A stretch of 64,000 nt of DNA from Agrobacterium albertimagni AOL15 (lineage in GTDB: Bacteria; Pseudomonadota; Alphaproteobacteria; Rhizobiales; Rhizobiaceae): NCBI RefSeq assembly GCF_000300855.1, contig NZ_ALJF01000023.1, forward strand, positions 1 through 64,000, in the 5' to 3' direction. Numbering within the stretch: position 1 is the first letter of the stretch; each line of letters begins with the position of its first letter. The notes under the pieces are model-generated. The model worked only from the letters and a program-made list of their open reading frames with translations, made no database searches and was not told where the DNA came from. This document shows positions 9,010 through 16,591 of the stretch, one piece after another. Both the position numbers and the translations under genes were made by a program.

Positions 9010-10445
9010 TGGACACACGGTCGAAGACGATTGCGCAGGAAACTGCGCCGCCATCGGTGCCACCCGGTGCTTGGCTCCGGCTGAAATCGCTGTCGTTATC
9101 GGCGCAGTTTCTCATTGCCGCATCCCTGATCGTCTTTGGCCTGATGACCGGGGTGAGCCTGTTTGTCGCCGCTCAGGTCGAAAAGGCGGCGCGGGACGCT
9201 GCGGGCTCTGCAGGGGCCGTCAGACTGCAGACCCTTGTCGCGCCGCTGATAGAGCGGTCGGAAGATGGGGGCTTTCGCTTCGATGACGTATTTCAGACCA
9301 GGATAACCAATCTGATCGGGACTGGGCCACCAGGACAGCGGGTCATCAATATCAAGATCTGGTCCGCCGATGGGCGACAGGTCTATCCACCTGATACCAC
9401 CGAGGAACCGGTTCTGTTTGACGAGCTTGTCCAAGCACTGGCCGGAAAAACGATCGTCTCGCGGACCACGGTTGCCAAACACGCCTATACCGACGAAGAG
9501 GAATCCCTGTCGCTTCTGGAGGTCTACAGTCCCCTCATTCGATCGCCGGAGGGGGAGGTTTTGCTGGCGGGGGAGATTTACGAAGAATCCGAAGTGCTCG
9601 AACGGCAGATTGCAGAGACCCGCCAAAGGTCCATGATTGGCGTCTTTCTTCTGTCTGTCCCCATGCTGTCGCTACTCTATCTTGTGGTTAGGCGGGGGGC
9701 ACGCCTTATCGAACAGCAACGCCGAACCCTAAAGGAAAGCCTCCGCAACGCGATCGAGCTGTCGGTTGAAAACAATCGCCTTCGTCTGCTCGCCGACAAT
9801 GCACGGACAGAGGCTGGAAAGCTGAACGAGCGCATCCTGGATCAGATCGGTGCGGACCTGCATGATGGGTCGGTTCAGATCCTGACGCTTGTAAAACTGC
9901 GTTTGAGCGATCTCGTCACGCCGCGTGCGGATGTTTCCCCAGCGATGCGGGATTCCCTGACCAAGATCCTGGATCTCGTGGGCAATGTTCTGGACGAGGT
10001 GCGAAATCTGTCGGCCGGATTGGTTCTGCCCGAGCTCGAGCACGCCACCATCGATGAATCCCTGCAGCTGGCGACCAAGCGTTTCTTGGAGATCACGGGA
10101 CGGGATACGGTCTTGACCGGTAGCACCGGCACGGAGCTGCGTATTCCAGATCTGTCGATCTGCCTCTACCGGTTCGTTCTGGAGGGGCTGATGAACAGCT
10201 ATCGTCACGCCCATGGCAACGCGCACTTCGTGCGCTGCAGCTTCAAACGCGGACGCCTGTTCGTCGCGGTGGTGGATATTGGCCAACGCCCAGTTCTGTC
10301 ATCCAAACGGGAGGTGCAGCGGGCCCGTTTGGGCAAGGTGAGCCAGAAAAGACGGGTTCGCACATTCGGTGGCCGTGTGCGCTATTTCCCGCGCCGCAAC
10401 GGCTCATTCGCTATCGCGAGCTTGCCGATTGGAAACGTCGACTGA
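9009..10445 (+). CDS. Membrane sensor histidine kinase, NarX/DesK (HisKA_3) type
   Basis: 478 residues from the ATG that overlaps the leader stop; in-frame GTG 8886 and ATG 8946 are alternative starts. Membrane segments at about residues 32-56 and 207-230 enclose a periplasmic sensor region of about 150 residues. The dimerisation/phosphoacceptor box is DLHDGSVQILTLVKLRL, with His near residue 285, as in the HisKA_3 family. The N-box region LEGLMNSYRHAH is present. The following ATP-lid is unusual: the usual DxGxG reads VVDIGQRP, and the GLxGMRER stretch is replaced by a basic segment rich in Arg and Lys. The gene is convergent with a NarL-type response regulator, leaving 5 bases between them, and divergent from the peroxidase gene. 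Partner and signal are inferred or unknown. Confidence 0.85.
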   Translation: MDTRSKTIAQETAPPSVPPGAWLRLKSLSLSAQFLIAASLIVFGLMTGVSLFVAAQVEKAARDAAGSAGAVRLQTLVAPLIERSEDGGFRFDDVFQTRITNLIGTGPPGQRVINIKIWSADGRQVYPPDTTEEPVLFDELVQALAGKTIVSRTTVAKHAYTDEEESLSLLEVYSPLIRSPEGEVLLAGEIYEESEVLERQIAETRQRSMIGVFLLSVPMLSLLYLVVRRGARLIEQQRRTLKESLRNAIELSVENNRLRLLADNARTEAGKLNERILDQIGADLHDGSVQILTLVKLRLSDLVTPRADVSPAMRDSLTKILDLVGNVLDEVRNLSAGLVLPELEHATIDESLQLATKRFLEITGRDTVLTGSTGTELRIPDLSICLYRFVLEGLMNSYRHAHGNAHFVRCSFKRGRLFVAVVDIGQRPVLSSKREVQRARLGKVSQKRRVRTFGGRVRYFPRRNGSFAIASLPIGNVD

Positions 10446-10450
10446 GATCG

Positions 10451-11107
10451 TCAGCTGGCGATACGGTCCCTCGGAGAGGTCCGGTTCCTGACAGCGATCA
10501 CCAGTTCGACCCGATTGCGAACGTTGAGCTTGCTCATCAACGAGGTCATGTAGTGTTTGACCGTCTTTTCGCTGATGCTGAGACTGACGCCGATTTCCCT
10601 GTTGGTGAGGCCCTTGAGGAGAGCACTCACGATCTGCTCTTCCCGGTGGTGGAGCCGCTCGGGCGCCTGTGCCTTGCGCCGCAGTTCCGCGGTCTTCATC
10701 GACACGATGACTTTCGTGGCGAAGCCCGGCGTGATGTAGGTCTCTCCGCTATGAGCACTGATGATGGCATGATGCAGGTCGGAAGACGATGCGCCCTTGA
10801 GCACATAACCGCTGATGCCGGCCTCGATCAGTTCGACAGCGGGCTGGATCGCGCTGGACGCGGTGAAGACGATGACCTTGGTCGAGGGATAAGACGCCAA
10901 CATAACGTCGATCGCGGCAAAGGAATCTCCGGGCATACTTAAGTCCATGACGATGACGTCCGGATTATGATCCTCCAGGATATTCAAAGCATCCACGGTG
11001 GTATGGCCCATCGCCACGACATCGAGATCAGCCTTGGTCTTGTACAAGCTGACCAGGCCCTCCAACAGTATCGGGTGATCGTCTACGAACGCGACACGTA
11101 CAAGCAT
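10451..11107 (-). CDS. Response regulator, NarL/FixJ (LuxR-HTH) family
   Basis: 218 residues from ATG (MLVRVAFVDDHPILL), with AGGGG just upstream. A longer reading to 11311 exists but adds a non-conserved N-terminus. The receiver domain has acidic pocket DD near residues 8-9 and phospho-acceptor Asp in VIVMDLSMPG. The C-terminal LuxR-type helix-turn-helix is clear (LTNREIGVSLSISEKTVKHY). It is convergent with the HisKA_3 kinase, which is the expected partner class for NarL-type regulators. A CtrA-like motif lies 60-74 bases upstream of the start. Confidence 0.88.
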   Translation of the reverse strand: MLVRVAFVDDHPILLEGLVSLYKTKADLDVVAMGHTTVDALNILEDHNPDVIVMDLSMPGDSFAAIDVMLASYPSTKVIVFTASSAIQPAVELIEAGISGYVLKGASSSDLHHAIISAHSGETYITPGFATKVIVSMKTAELRRKAQAPERLHHREEQIVSALLKGLTNREIGVSLSISEKTVKHYMTSLMSKLNVRNRVELVIAVRNRTSPRDRIAS

Positions 11108-11578
11108 TACCCCTACCCCTTTAGGGATATACCTACCATAGTCGATACAATTCGGGAAGCGCTTGATTAATTTTCGGTTAATAACGGCACGGCTTTTTCT
11201 GGTGGAGTCCACGATCCCGGCGGACCCCCAAGTGGTTGAGCGGAGTGAATTCACAACATCTACTGTCTCGCGAGACTGACGCACCAAGTAATTGAATGTT
11301 CCCACATCCATATTCCTAACTGAATATATTGTTTACTTGATGTATTTCTTTTGCAGCCCGTGATCAGCCGTTGCCGATCAAAGAACCTGCGGATTTGGGA
11401 TGCTACATTGCCCCCGAAAGGGGCGCGCGCGCCCGTAGTCTCGCCCTGCCTCCCTGCCCCGGCCTTCTCAGCACAACTCAGTTTTTCGCGAGATTGATCG
11501 CATTGTAGCGACTGATTTAGCCGATCACCAAGGCCCGTGTCCTATTCTGATCCAGAGCAGGCTGACAGGATTGGTTTC
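11108..11578. other. Gene-free upstream region between the response regulator and the microprotein pair
   Basis: No convincing ORF. It holds the CtrA-like motif at 11167, a perfect 12-base palindrome GTCTCGCGAGAC at 11265-11276, an AT-rich patch near 11310-11355, and a 14-base palindrome of alternating G and C at 11421-11434. It probably carries promoters for the regulator (minus) and for the microproteins (plus). Confidence 0.5.
11167..11181. promoter_or_regulatory. CtrA-type binding motif (TTAA-N7-TTAA) before the response regulator
   Basis: TTAA, seven bases, TTAA: an exact match to the CtrA full-site pattern known in Caulobacter and rhizobia. On the minus strand it reads TTAACC...TTAA. 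Its distance to the regulator start (60-74 bases) suits a promoter element. AT-rich sequence makes chance matches possible. Confidence 0.4.
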
Positions 11579-11701
11579 ATGCGTGTGACGGTGGCCCTGA
11601 TGATCGCAGCGGTATTCAGCATCCTGGCGATCAAGTATTCCGACAACTCTCTCGGCGGTGGACGGCTGACTGCGTCTGCGAGCGATGTTGCTGCGGGTTG
11701 A
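11579..11701 (+). CDS. Small single-pass membrane microprotein, copy 1
   Basis: 40 residues, MRVTVALMIAAVFSILAIKY then SDNSLGGGRLTAS. ACAGGA lies 8 bases before the ATG. A hydrophobic N-terminal helix (about residues 4-18) is followed by KYSDNSLGGG and a short polar tail. The next gene encodes a clear paralogue sharing SILAxKYSxNSLGGGxLxAS, and conservation at the protein level between the two copies argues that both are translated. Function is unknown. A longer minus-strand reading over the same bases has no such support. Confidence 0.7.
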   Translation: MRVTVALMIAAVFSILAIKYSDNSLGGGRLTASASDVAAG

Positions 11702-11836
11702 TCGCCCTCATGGCCAAGATTGTGGCATTTCAACAACAGACACTTCAGTTCGTTCCGGTTTCCGGCCGGAATACGGCCATGGAGGAACTGCTTTTGCCGC
11801 AATCTCGTTGAGGATCACCAGGCAGGAGCAAAGACC

Positions 11837-11962
11837 ATGAGATACATCTTCATCCTGCTGATCGCCTCGGTGCTCAGCATACTCGCCTTCAAATATTCGA
11901 ACAATTCGCTCGGCGGCGGCGAGCTGATGGCATCGCCAATGGACGTGTCTCAGGAAACCTGA
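11837..11962 (+). CDS. Small single-pass membrane microprotein, copy 2
   Basis: 41 residues, MRYIFILLIASVLSILAFKY then SNNSLGGGELMASP. AGGAG lies 8 bases before the ATG, which is why the longer in-frame reading from 11720 is not used. It matches copy 1 over the helix and the invariant NSLGGG motif but differs in nearly every other residue, so the duplication is not recent or is under selection only at those positions. The gap between copies is 135 bases. Function is unknown; membrane insertion with the glycine motif outside the helix is inferred. Confidence 0.75.
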   Translation: MRYIFILLIASVLSILAFKYSNNSLGGGELMASPMDVSQET

Positions 11963-12000
11963 TCACGCCGCATCCAGCGGGTCGCATCGGCTGTTTTTCG

Positions 12001-13455
12001 TCAGCCCAGCAGTGTGTCCAGCCATTCGCGCGAGAGGCGCGTTTCCAGTTCCGTCGCCAGATCGTCCAGGGCGGCGTCTACACTTTCCCGGTAGTTGGTT
12101 CCGCCGCCTGAGACGCCGAAACTCTCCATGAGCTTGCGTCTGTAGGCGTCACTTGAAAACAGACCATGCAAATAGGTGCCGATGACGCGCCCATCGGCGG
12201 AGGCTGCGCCGTCAGCGCGACCGTCAATCCGGATTGGTGGTCGAAGCGTGTCCGGCCCTTGCGTCACCCCAAGATGGATCTCGTAGCCCGACAACGGCAC
12301 GTCGTGCTCGAGGGAGTGCGCCTCGCTGTTGCGAACGGTCTTTTCCGGCGCCATGACGGTTTCGATATCGAGCAACCCAAGTCCTTCGACCGTGCGTGGC
12401 GCACCTTCGAGGCCAAGAGGATCCGAGATTTGTCGACCCAGCATCTGATATCCGCCACAAATTCCGATCACGCGTCCGCCGCGTCTCACATGCATCGCAA
12501 GATCGCGGTCCCAGCCGTGGCTCCGTAACTCCTCCAGATCCGCGATCGTCGACTTCGATCCGGGCAGGATCACCAGGCCAGCATTGACAGGCAGCGGGTC
12601 GCCGGGGCGGACATAAACCAGCTCGACCTCCGGTTCGGCGGCGAGCGGGTCGAGGTCGTCGAAGTTTGCTATGCGTGAGAGGACGGGTACGGCAACCTTC
12701 AAGGCGCCGCCGGTCCCCTTGACCAGGCGCTCCAGGACGACGGAATCCTCTGCCGGAAGGCGCGCAGCCGCCTTCAGCCAGGGGATGACGCCGAAGCAGG
12801 GCCAGCCGGTAAAGGCGCCGATCGCCGAAAGGCCATCATCGAAGAGGCTGACATCGCCGCGGAACTTGTTGATGATGTAGCCGATGATCTGAGCACGATC
12901 CTCCTGTGGCAGGATCGTATGGGTGCCCACCAGCGAGGCGATCACCCCTCCCCGGTCGATATCACCGACGAGGACCACCGGCACGCCGGCGCGGGTGGCG
13001 AAACCCATATTGGCGATATCGCCCGCCCTCAGGTTGATCTCGGCAGGCGAGCCGGCGCCTTCGACGATGACGATGTCCTTGCCGGCGGAAACGGTCTCGA
13101 AACTTTCGAGGACGGCGCCCAGCAGCTGCGGTTTCAGCCGCTGGTAGTCGCGTCCCTTGGCTTGGCCGAAGACCTTGCCCTGGACGATGATCTGGCTGCC
13201 GGTTTCGCTCTGGGGCTTGAGCAGCACCGGATTCATGTGCACGGAAGACGGCGTGCGGGCCGCAAGCGCCTGGAGCCACTGGGCGCGGCCAATTTCCCCA
13301 CCGTCATCGGAGACGGCAGCATTATTGGACATGTTCTGAGGCTTAAAGGGAGCTACCTTGAGCCCCCTGTTCGCAGCCAGACGGCACAAACCGGCCACCA
13401 GTATCGTCTTTCCGACATCCGATCCTGTCCCCTGCAACATGATCGCTCTTGTCAT
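12001..13455 (-). CDS. cobQ: Cobyric acid synthase (adenosylcobyrinate amidotransferase)
   Basis: 484 residues, the usual length. It amidates peripheral carboxylates of adenosylcobyrinic acid a,c-diamide using glutamine and ATP. The N-terminal P-loop-like ATP-binding domain begins MLQGTGSDVGKTILVAGL with PFKPQNMSNNAAV after it. The C-terminal class I glutamine amidotransferase has its nucleophile Cys in GRVIGICGGYQMLG and a His in GTYLHGLFSSDA. No other cobalamin gene is next to it here. I looked for a cobalamin riboswitch upstream (13456-13690) and did not recognise one. Confidence 0.96.
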   Translation of the reverse strand: MTRAIMLQGTGSDVGKTILVAGLCRLAANRGLKVAPFKPQNMSNNAAVSDDGGEIGRAQWLQALAARTPSSVHMNPVLLKPQSETGSQIIVQGKVFGQAKGRDYQRLKPQLLGAVLESFETVSAGKDIVIVEGAGSPAEINLRAGDIANMGFATRAGVPVVLVGDIDRGGVIASLVGTHTILPQEDRAQIIGYIINKFRGDVSLFDDGLSAIGAFTGWPCFGVIPWLKAAARLPAEDSVVLERLVKGTGGALKVAVPVLSRIANFDDLDPLAAEPEVELVYVRPGDPLPVNAGLVILPGSKSTIADLEELRSHGWDRDLAMHVRRGGRVIGICGGYQMLGRQISDPLGLEGAPRTVEGLGLLDIETVMAPEKTVRNSEAHSLEHDVPLSGYEIHLGVTQGPDTLRPPIRIDGRADGAASADGRVIGTYLHGLFSSDAYRRKLMESFGVSGGGTNYRESVDAALDDLATELETRLSREWLDTLLG

Positions 13456-13693
13456 CCTGTCCTGTCCTGTTTCCGCCCCGGCATGGACTGCCTATTTTTC
13501 ATGATCTTGCAGCGATTTCGCCGCCAAGGTTGATGCAAATGCGACACTGCGGCAGCCTGTCGCGGCCGATATCTCAGCTGTTGATCATTTGCGACATTCA
13601 ATGACGGTTTGCGCGCTGGTGCGGAGACTTCGCAGTGATTATCTGCGGCTCGAAACCAGCGCCCTCAAGAGCGCGGCAATCTAGGAAACACCC
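13456..13693. other. Upstream region of cobQ
   Basis: About 240 bases without a convincing gene. It should contain the cobQ promoter on the minus strand. I recognise no cobalamin-riboswitch core here. Confidence 0.4.
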
Positions 13694-13813
13694 ATGCTCT
13701 ACATCCTGCAGAACCGCAATAGCCTCGCCATCGCCTGGAACGGCCGTGCACCGCAGCGCAAGCCCGTTGCACGGTGGGAAGTTCGCAATCCGATTGCGTT
13801 CCGCAAGGGTTGA
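13694..13813 (+). CDS. Possible small basic protein (39 residues)
   Basis: ATG MLYILQNRNSLAIAWNGRAP... ending FRKG, preceded by AGGAA at about 8 bases. It is Arg/Lys/Trp-rich and lies alone in an otherwise gene-poor stretch. No family is recognised. Support is only the ribosome binding site and a plausible composition. Confidence 0.3.
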   Translation: MLYILQNRNSLAIAWNGRAPQRKPVARWEVRNPIAFRKG

Positions 13814-13873
13814 TCAGCGGCTTGAGACGGGTCGCAAACATCGCGTGGCGCGATGTGGATGCCGCTCTCGGCC

Positions 13874-13911
13874 GGACCTGAAAAACAAAACGCCCCGGGA
13901 CGCAATACTCG
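13874..13911 (-). terminator. Terminator-like hairpin, minus strand
   Basis: GCCCCGG and CCGGGGC arms, read on the minus strand, are followed by GTTTTGTTTTT. No minus-strand gene ends just before it, which is part of the case for a small RNA here. Confidence 0.45.
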
Positions 13912-14018
13912 ATCCGGGGCGCAACCGACAGTAACGCGTCGGTGCTTCCATCTACCGCTTTAGATGTTACCGGATCGTTAGCCCGACGCCTCGGGCGACA
14001 ATTTTTCAATTTTTTTTG
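13880..14018. ncRNA. Candidate small RNA locus with hairpins terminating on both strands
   Basis: A run of stems lies between two terminator-like ends. CATCTA/TAGATG and CCGAC/GTCGG stems are enclosed by a stem plus T-run for the plus strand (13981-14018) and a GCCCCGG/CCGGGGC stem followed by T-rich sequence for the minus strand (13874-13911). No coding gene explains either terminator. The strand cannot be decided from sequence alone. I do not recognise a named RNA family. Confidence 0.35.
13981..14018 (+). terminator. Intrinsic terminator, plus strand
   Basis: Stem GCCCGA-CGCC-TCGGGC at 13981-13996 is followed by AATTTTTCAATTTTTTTT. It has the form of a rho-independent terminator but no recognised plus-strand gene ends just before it. 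Confidence 0.6.
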
Positions 14019-14454
14019 TGCTTGCACGAGCGCCCCTTCGCGCCTGTCATATTGACGCAGTTGGGACACGTTAGGTCTCACGTTGGATTGCAGCCAAACG
14101 CCGCTTCTGTTCCGCCTGATGCAACTGCTCGTCCGTTGGGCGCATTGACCTCGCGCGGAGGCCGAAATGCGGCAAAATCAGTCGCAACAATAGCTTGGGT
14201 CCAGCGCCGCCGCGCATGGCCGGGGTCGCAAGAGGTTGATTTTCGGAACCAAAGACGTAGGCTTATAGTCGTGACACGAGGTCGACAGGGCAGCAACGCT
14301 CCTCACGACAAGACCTGGTCCACTCGATGACGCACCGGCCTGACGCGTCCGGGCGCTCATGCGCATGAAGACAAAAATGGCAATGCGGTCTGCAGTAGCC
14401 GCCTCTGCCCGTCCCGATGAACGCTGCAAGATAAGACTGGGAGGTCTTAACTCC
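14019..14454. other. Upstream region of the ABC transporter
   Basis: About 435 bases with no convincing gene. A reading frame joined to the transporter protein from 14359 lacks a ribosome binding site and would place a basic extension before the signal peptide. The region presumably holds the transporter promoter; I could not place it with confidence. Confidence 0.4.
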
Positions 14455-15453
14455 ATGAAGAAGCTGATTGCTTCCACAATTCTCGCCGCGGGTCTCTACG
14501 CAGTTGCCGGCTCTGCCCAGGCTGCCGAATGCGGTGATGTCTCGATAGCCGAAATGAACTGGGCGTCGGCTGGTGTCGCCGCCTATGTCGACAAGATCAT
14601 CCTGGAAAGCGGTTATGGCTGCAAGGTGACCGTGGTTACCGGCGATACCATGCCGACTTTCGCTTCCATGAATGAAAAAGGCCAGCCGGACATGGCGCCG
14701 GAGTTCTGGGTGAATGCCGTGCGCACCGCCCTGGACGAAGCCATTGCCGAAGGCCGTCTGATCCAGGCTGCTCCGCTTCTCTCCGACGGTGGTGTAGAAG
14801 GCTGGTGGATCCCCAAGTTCCTGGCCGACGAACATCCTGAGATCAAGACGGTCGAGGATGCGCTTGCCCGTCCGGAACTTTTCCCGGCACCTGAAGATGC
14901 ATCCAAGGCTGCCGTCACCAACTGCCCGTCCGGCTGGAACTGCCAGGTTTCGACCGCTAATCTCTACCGTGCACTCGGTGCGAAGGAGAAGGGCTTCGAA
15001 CTGGTTGATACCGGCTCGGCCGCCGGCCTCGACGGCTCGATCGCCAACGCCTTTGAAAACAAGAAGGGCTGGCTCGGCTATTACTGGGCTCCGACCGCCA
15101 TTCTCGGCAAGTACGAAATGGTGAAGCTGTCCTTCGGCGTCGAGCATGACAAAGCGTCCTGGGATGCCTGCACCGCCGTTCCGGATTGCCCGGATCCGAA
15201 GGTAAACGCCTATCCGGTTTCCGACGTCTACACCGTCGTCACCAAGGGCTTTGCCGAAAAGGCCGGTGTCGCGATGGATTACGTGCAGACCCGCAAGTGG
15301 GACAACGCAACCGTCGGCAAGGTTCTCGCCTGGATGGAAGACAACCAGGGCACCAATGAAGACGGCGCACGCCACTTCCTCGAAACCTATCCGGAAATGT
15401 GGACCACTTGGGTCGCTCCGGACGTTGCCGAGAAGATCAAGGCCGCTCTCTGA
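14455..15453 (+). CDS. Glycine betaine/proline-type ABC transporter, periplasmic binding protein
   Basis: 332 residues. GGGAGG lies 10 bases before the ATG, and the signal peptide MKKLIASTILAAGLYAVAGS ends at AQA-AE, which fixes the start. The mature protein is of the OpuAC/ProX family (quaternary-amine and related substrates), with Cys residues near its start, mid-chain and late region that may form disulfides. From memory of the family it resembles HutX-like proteins more than ChoX, so substrate could be betaine, proline, histidine or a relative. It is first of a binding protein, permease, ATPase set. The downstream bmt gene favours a betaine, but that is inference. Confidence 0.85.
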   Translation: MKKLIASTILAAGLYAVAGSAQAAECGDVSIAEMNWASAGVAAYVDKIILESGYGCKVTVVTGDTMPTFASMNEKGQPDMAPEFWVNAVRTALDEAIAEGRLIQAAPLLSDGGVEGWWIPKFLADEHPEIKTVEDALARPELFPAPEDASKAAVTNCPSGWNCQVSTANLYRALGAKEKGFELVDTGSAAGLDGSIANAFENKKGWLGYYWAPTAILGKYEMVKLSFGVEHDKASWDACTAVPDCPDPKVNAYPVSDVYTVVTKGFAEKAGVAMDYVQTRKWDNATVGKVLAWMEDNQGTNEDGARHFLETYPEMWTTWVAPDVAEKIKAAL

Positions 15454-15475
15454 GCGCAGCTTTCATTGCGAACAT

Positions 15476-15499
15476 GCGGCGGGCCTCGTTGCCCGCCGC
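15476..15499 (+). promoter_or_regulatory. Intercistronic GC-rich hairpin after the binding-protein gene
   Basis: Perfect 9-base arms GCGGCGGGC and GCCCGCCGC with a six-base loop lie just after the binding-protein stop and are followed by GCTTTCT. Such hairpins often stabilise the upstream message or partly terminate, giving more binding protein than permease. Confidence 0.55.
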
Positions 15500-15676
15500 G
15501 CTTTCTGCGAAGCGGCATGCCGCATCACGCCATTCAACGACTCCCGACGTCGCAGACGGCATGAATTCCCTTCCGGAACTCGACTAGCCTCTTGCCTCGG
15601 GAACATGGCATCGCCGTAAAGGCCCATCGCAGCGTCTCGGACGTCACAACGAGCGGGGGTCGACAAGGGGAACGAG

Positions 15677-16591
15677 ATGGCTTCGACTTTATGTAATTAC
15701 CTGCCGGAACTGATGTGCAAGTTTCCGGCGATCGACGGCACAACGATGCGTGTCGCGCGCAAGAGTATCGACGACAGTTTCAAGGGCTTCGTGCGTGCCT
15801 ATGGCAATGTCATCGACGCTGTGACGCATCCACTACAGCTCTTCCTGAACTGGCTTGAGGCGCTGTTCGTCAGCACACCCTGGTTCGTCTTTTTGGCGGT
15901 CATGGTCCTGATTGTGTACTACGCCAGCCGCAACATGCGCATCGTGGCTTTGACGATCATCGGCATGTTGTTCATTGGCTTCGTCGGTCTCTGGGAAGAT
16001 ACGATGGTCACGCTGGCCATCGTCACCGTATCGACCCTACTTGCCATCATCATCGGCATTCCATTGGGTATCCTGATGGCGCGATCGGACAGAGCCCAAT
16101 CCATCATCAATCCTATCCTCGACGTCATGCAGACCATGCCGAGTTTCGTCTATCTCATTCCGGTCGTCATGGTCTTCGGAATCGGCAAGGTCCCGGGCGT
16201 CATTGCCGTTGTCATCTATGCCGTTCCGCCGATGATCCGCCTGACCAATCTCGGCATCCGACTGGTCGATCGCGAGGTGCTGGAAGCCGCAGACGCCTTC
16301 GGGTCCTCACCGCGGCAGAAACTGATCAACGTCCAGATCCCGCTCGCCCTGCCGACCGTGATGGCCGGGATCAACCAGACCATAATGATGTCGCTCGCCA
16401 TGGTCGTCGTTGCCTCGATGATCGGTGTCGGCGGGCTCGGCAAGAACGTGCTGCAAGCGATTTCCAACCAGTTCCTGACGATCGGCTTCCTCAACGGTTT
16501 CGCGCTCGTTGCCATCGCTATCATCTTCGACCGCGCCAGCCAGGCTTACGGCAAGCGCCTTCAGCGCCACACGGAGGTGGTCCATGGCTAG
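15677..16591 (+). CDS. Glycine betaine/proline-type ABC transporter, permease
   Basis: 304 residues, ProW/OpuAB-like. Several membrane segments are visible from about residue 70, including VFLAVMVLIVYYA, TLAIVTVSTLLAIIIGIPLG and FVYLIPVVMVFGIG. The cytoplasmic EAA loop that contacts the ATPase reads EAADAFGSSPRQKLINVQIP. It lies 223 bases after the binding-protein gene and overlaps the ATPase gene by 8 bases, so the two are translated together. Confidence 0.92.
   Translation: MASTLCNYLPELMCKFPAIDGTTMRVARKSIDDSFKGFVRAYGNVIDAVTHPLQLFLNWLEALFVSTPWFVFLAVMVLIVYYASRNMRIVALTIIGMLFIGFVGLWEDTMVTLAIVTVSTLLAIIIGIPLGILMARSDRAQSIINPILDVMQTMPSFVYLIPVVMVFGIGKVPGVIAVVIYAVPPMIRLTNLGIRLVDREVLEAADAFGSSPRQKLINVQIPLALPTVMAGINQTIMMSLAMVVVASMIGVGGLGKNVLQAISNQFLTIGFLNGFALVAIAIIFDRASQAYGKRLQRHTEVVHG

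Noticed and set aside
11542-11802. Minus-strand 86-codon frame over the first microprotein
   Set aside because: It has no ribosome site or family match, and the plus-strand pair is supported by paralogy and ribosome sites.
13635-13934. 99-codon plus-strand frame beside cobQ
   Set aside because: No ribosome site and composition like random translation; a different small ORF at 13694 is slightly better supported.
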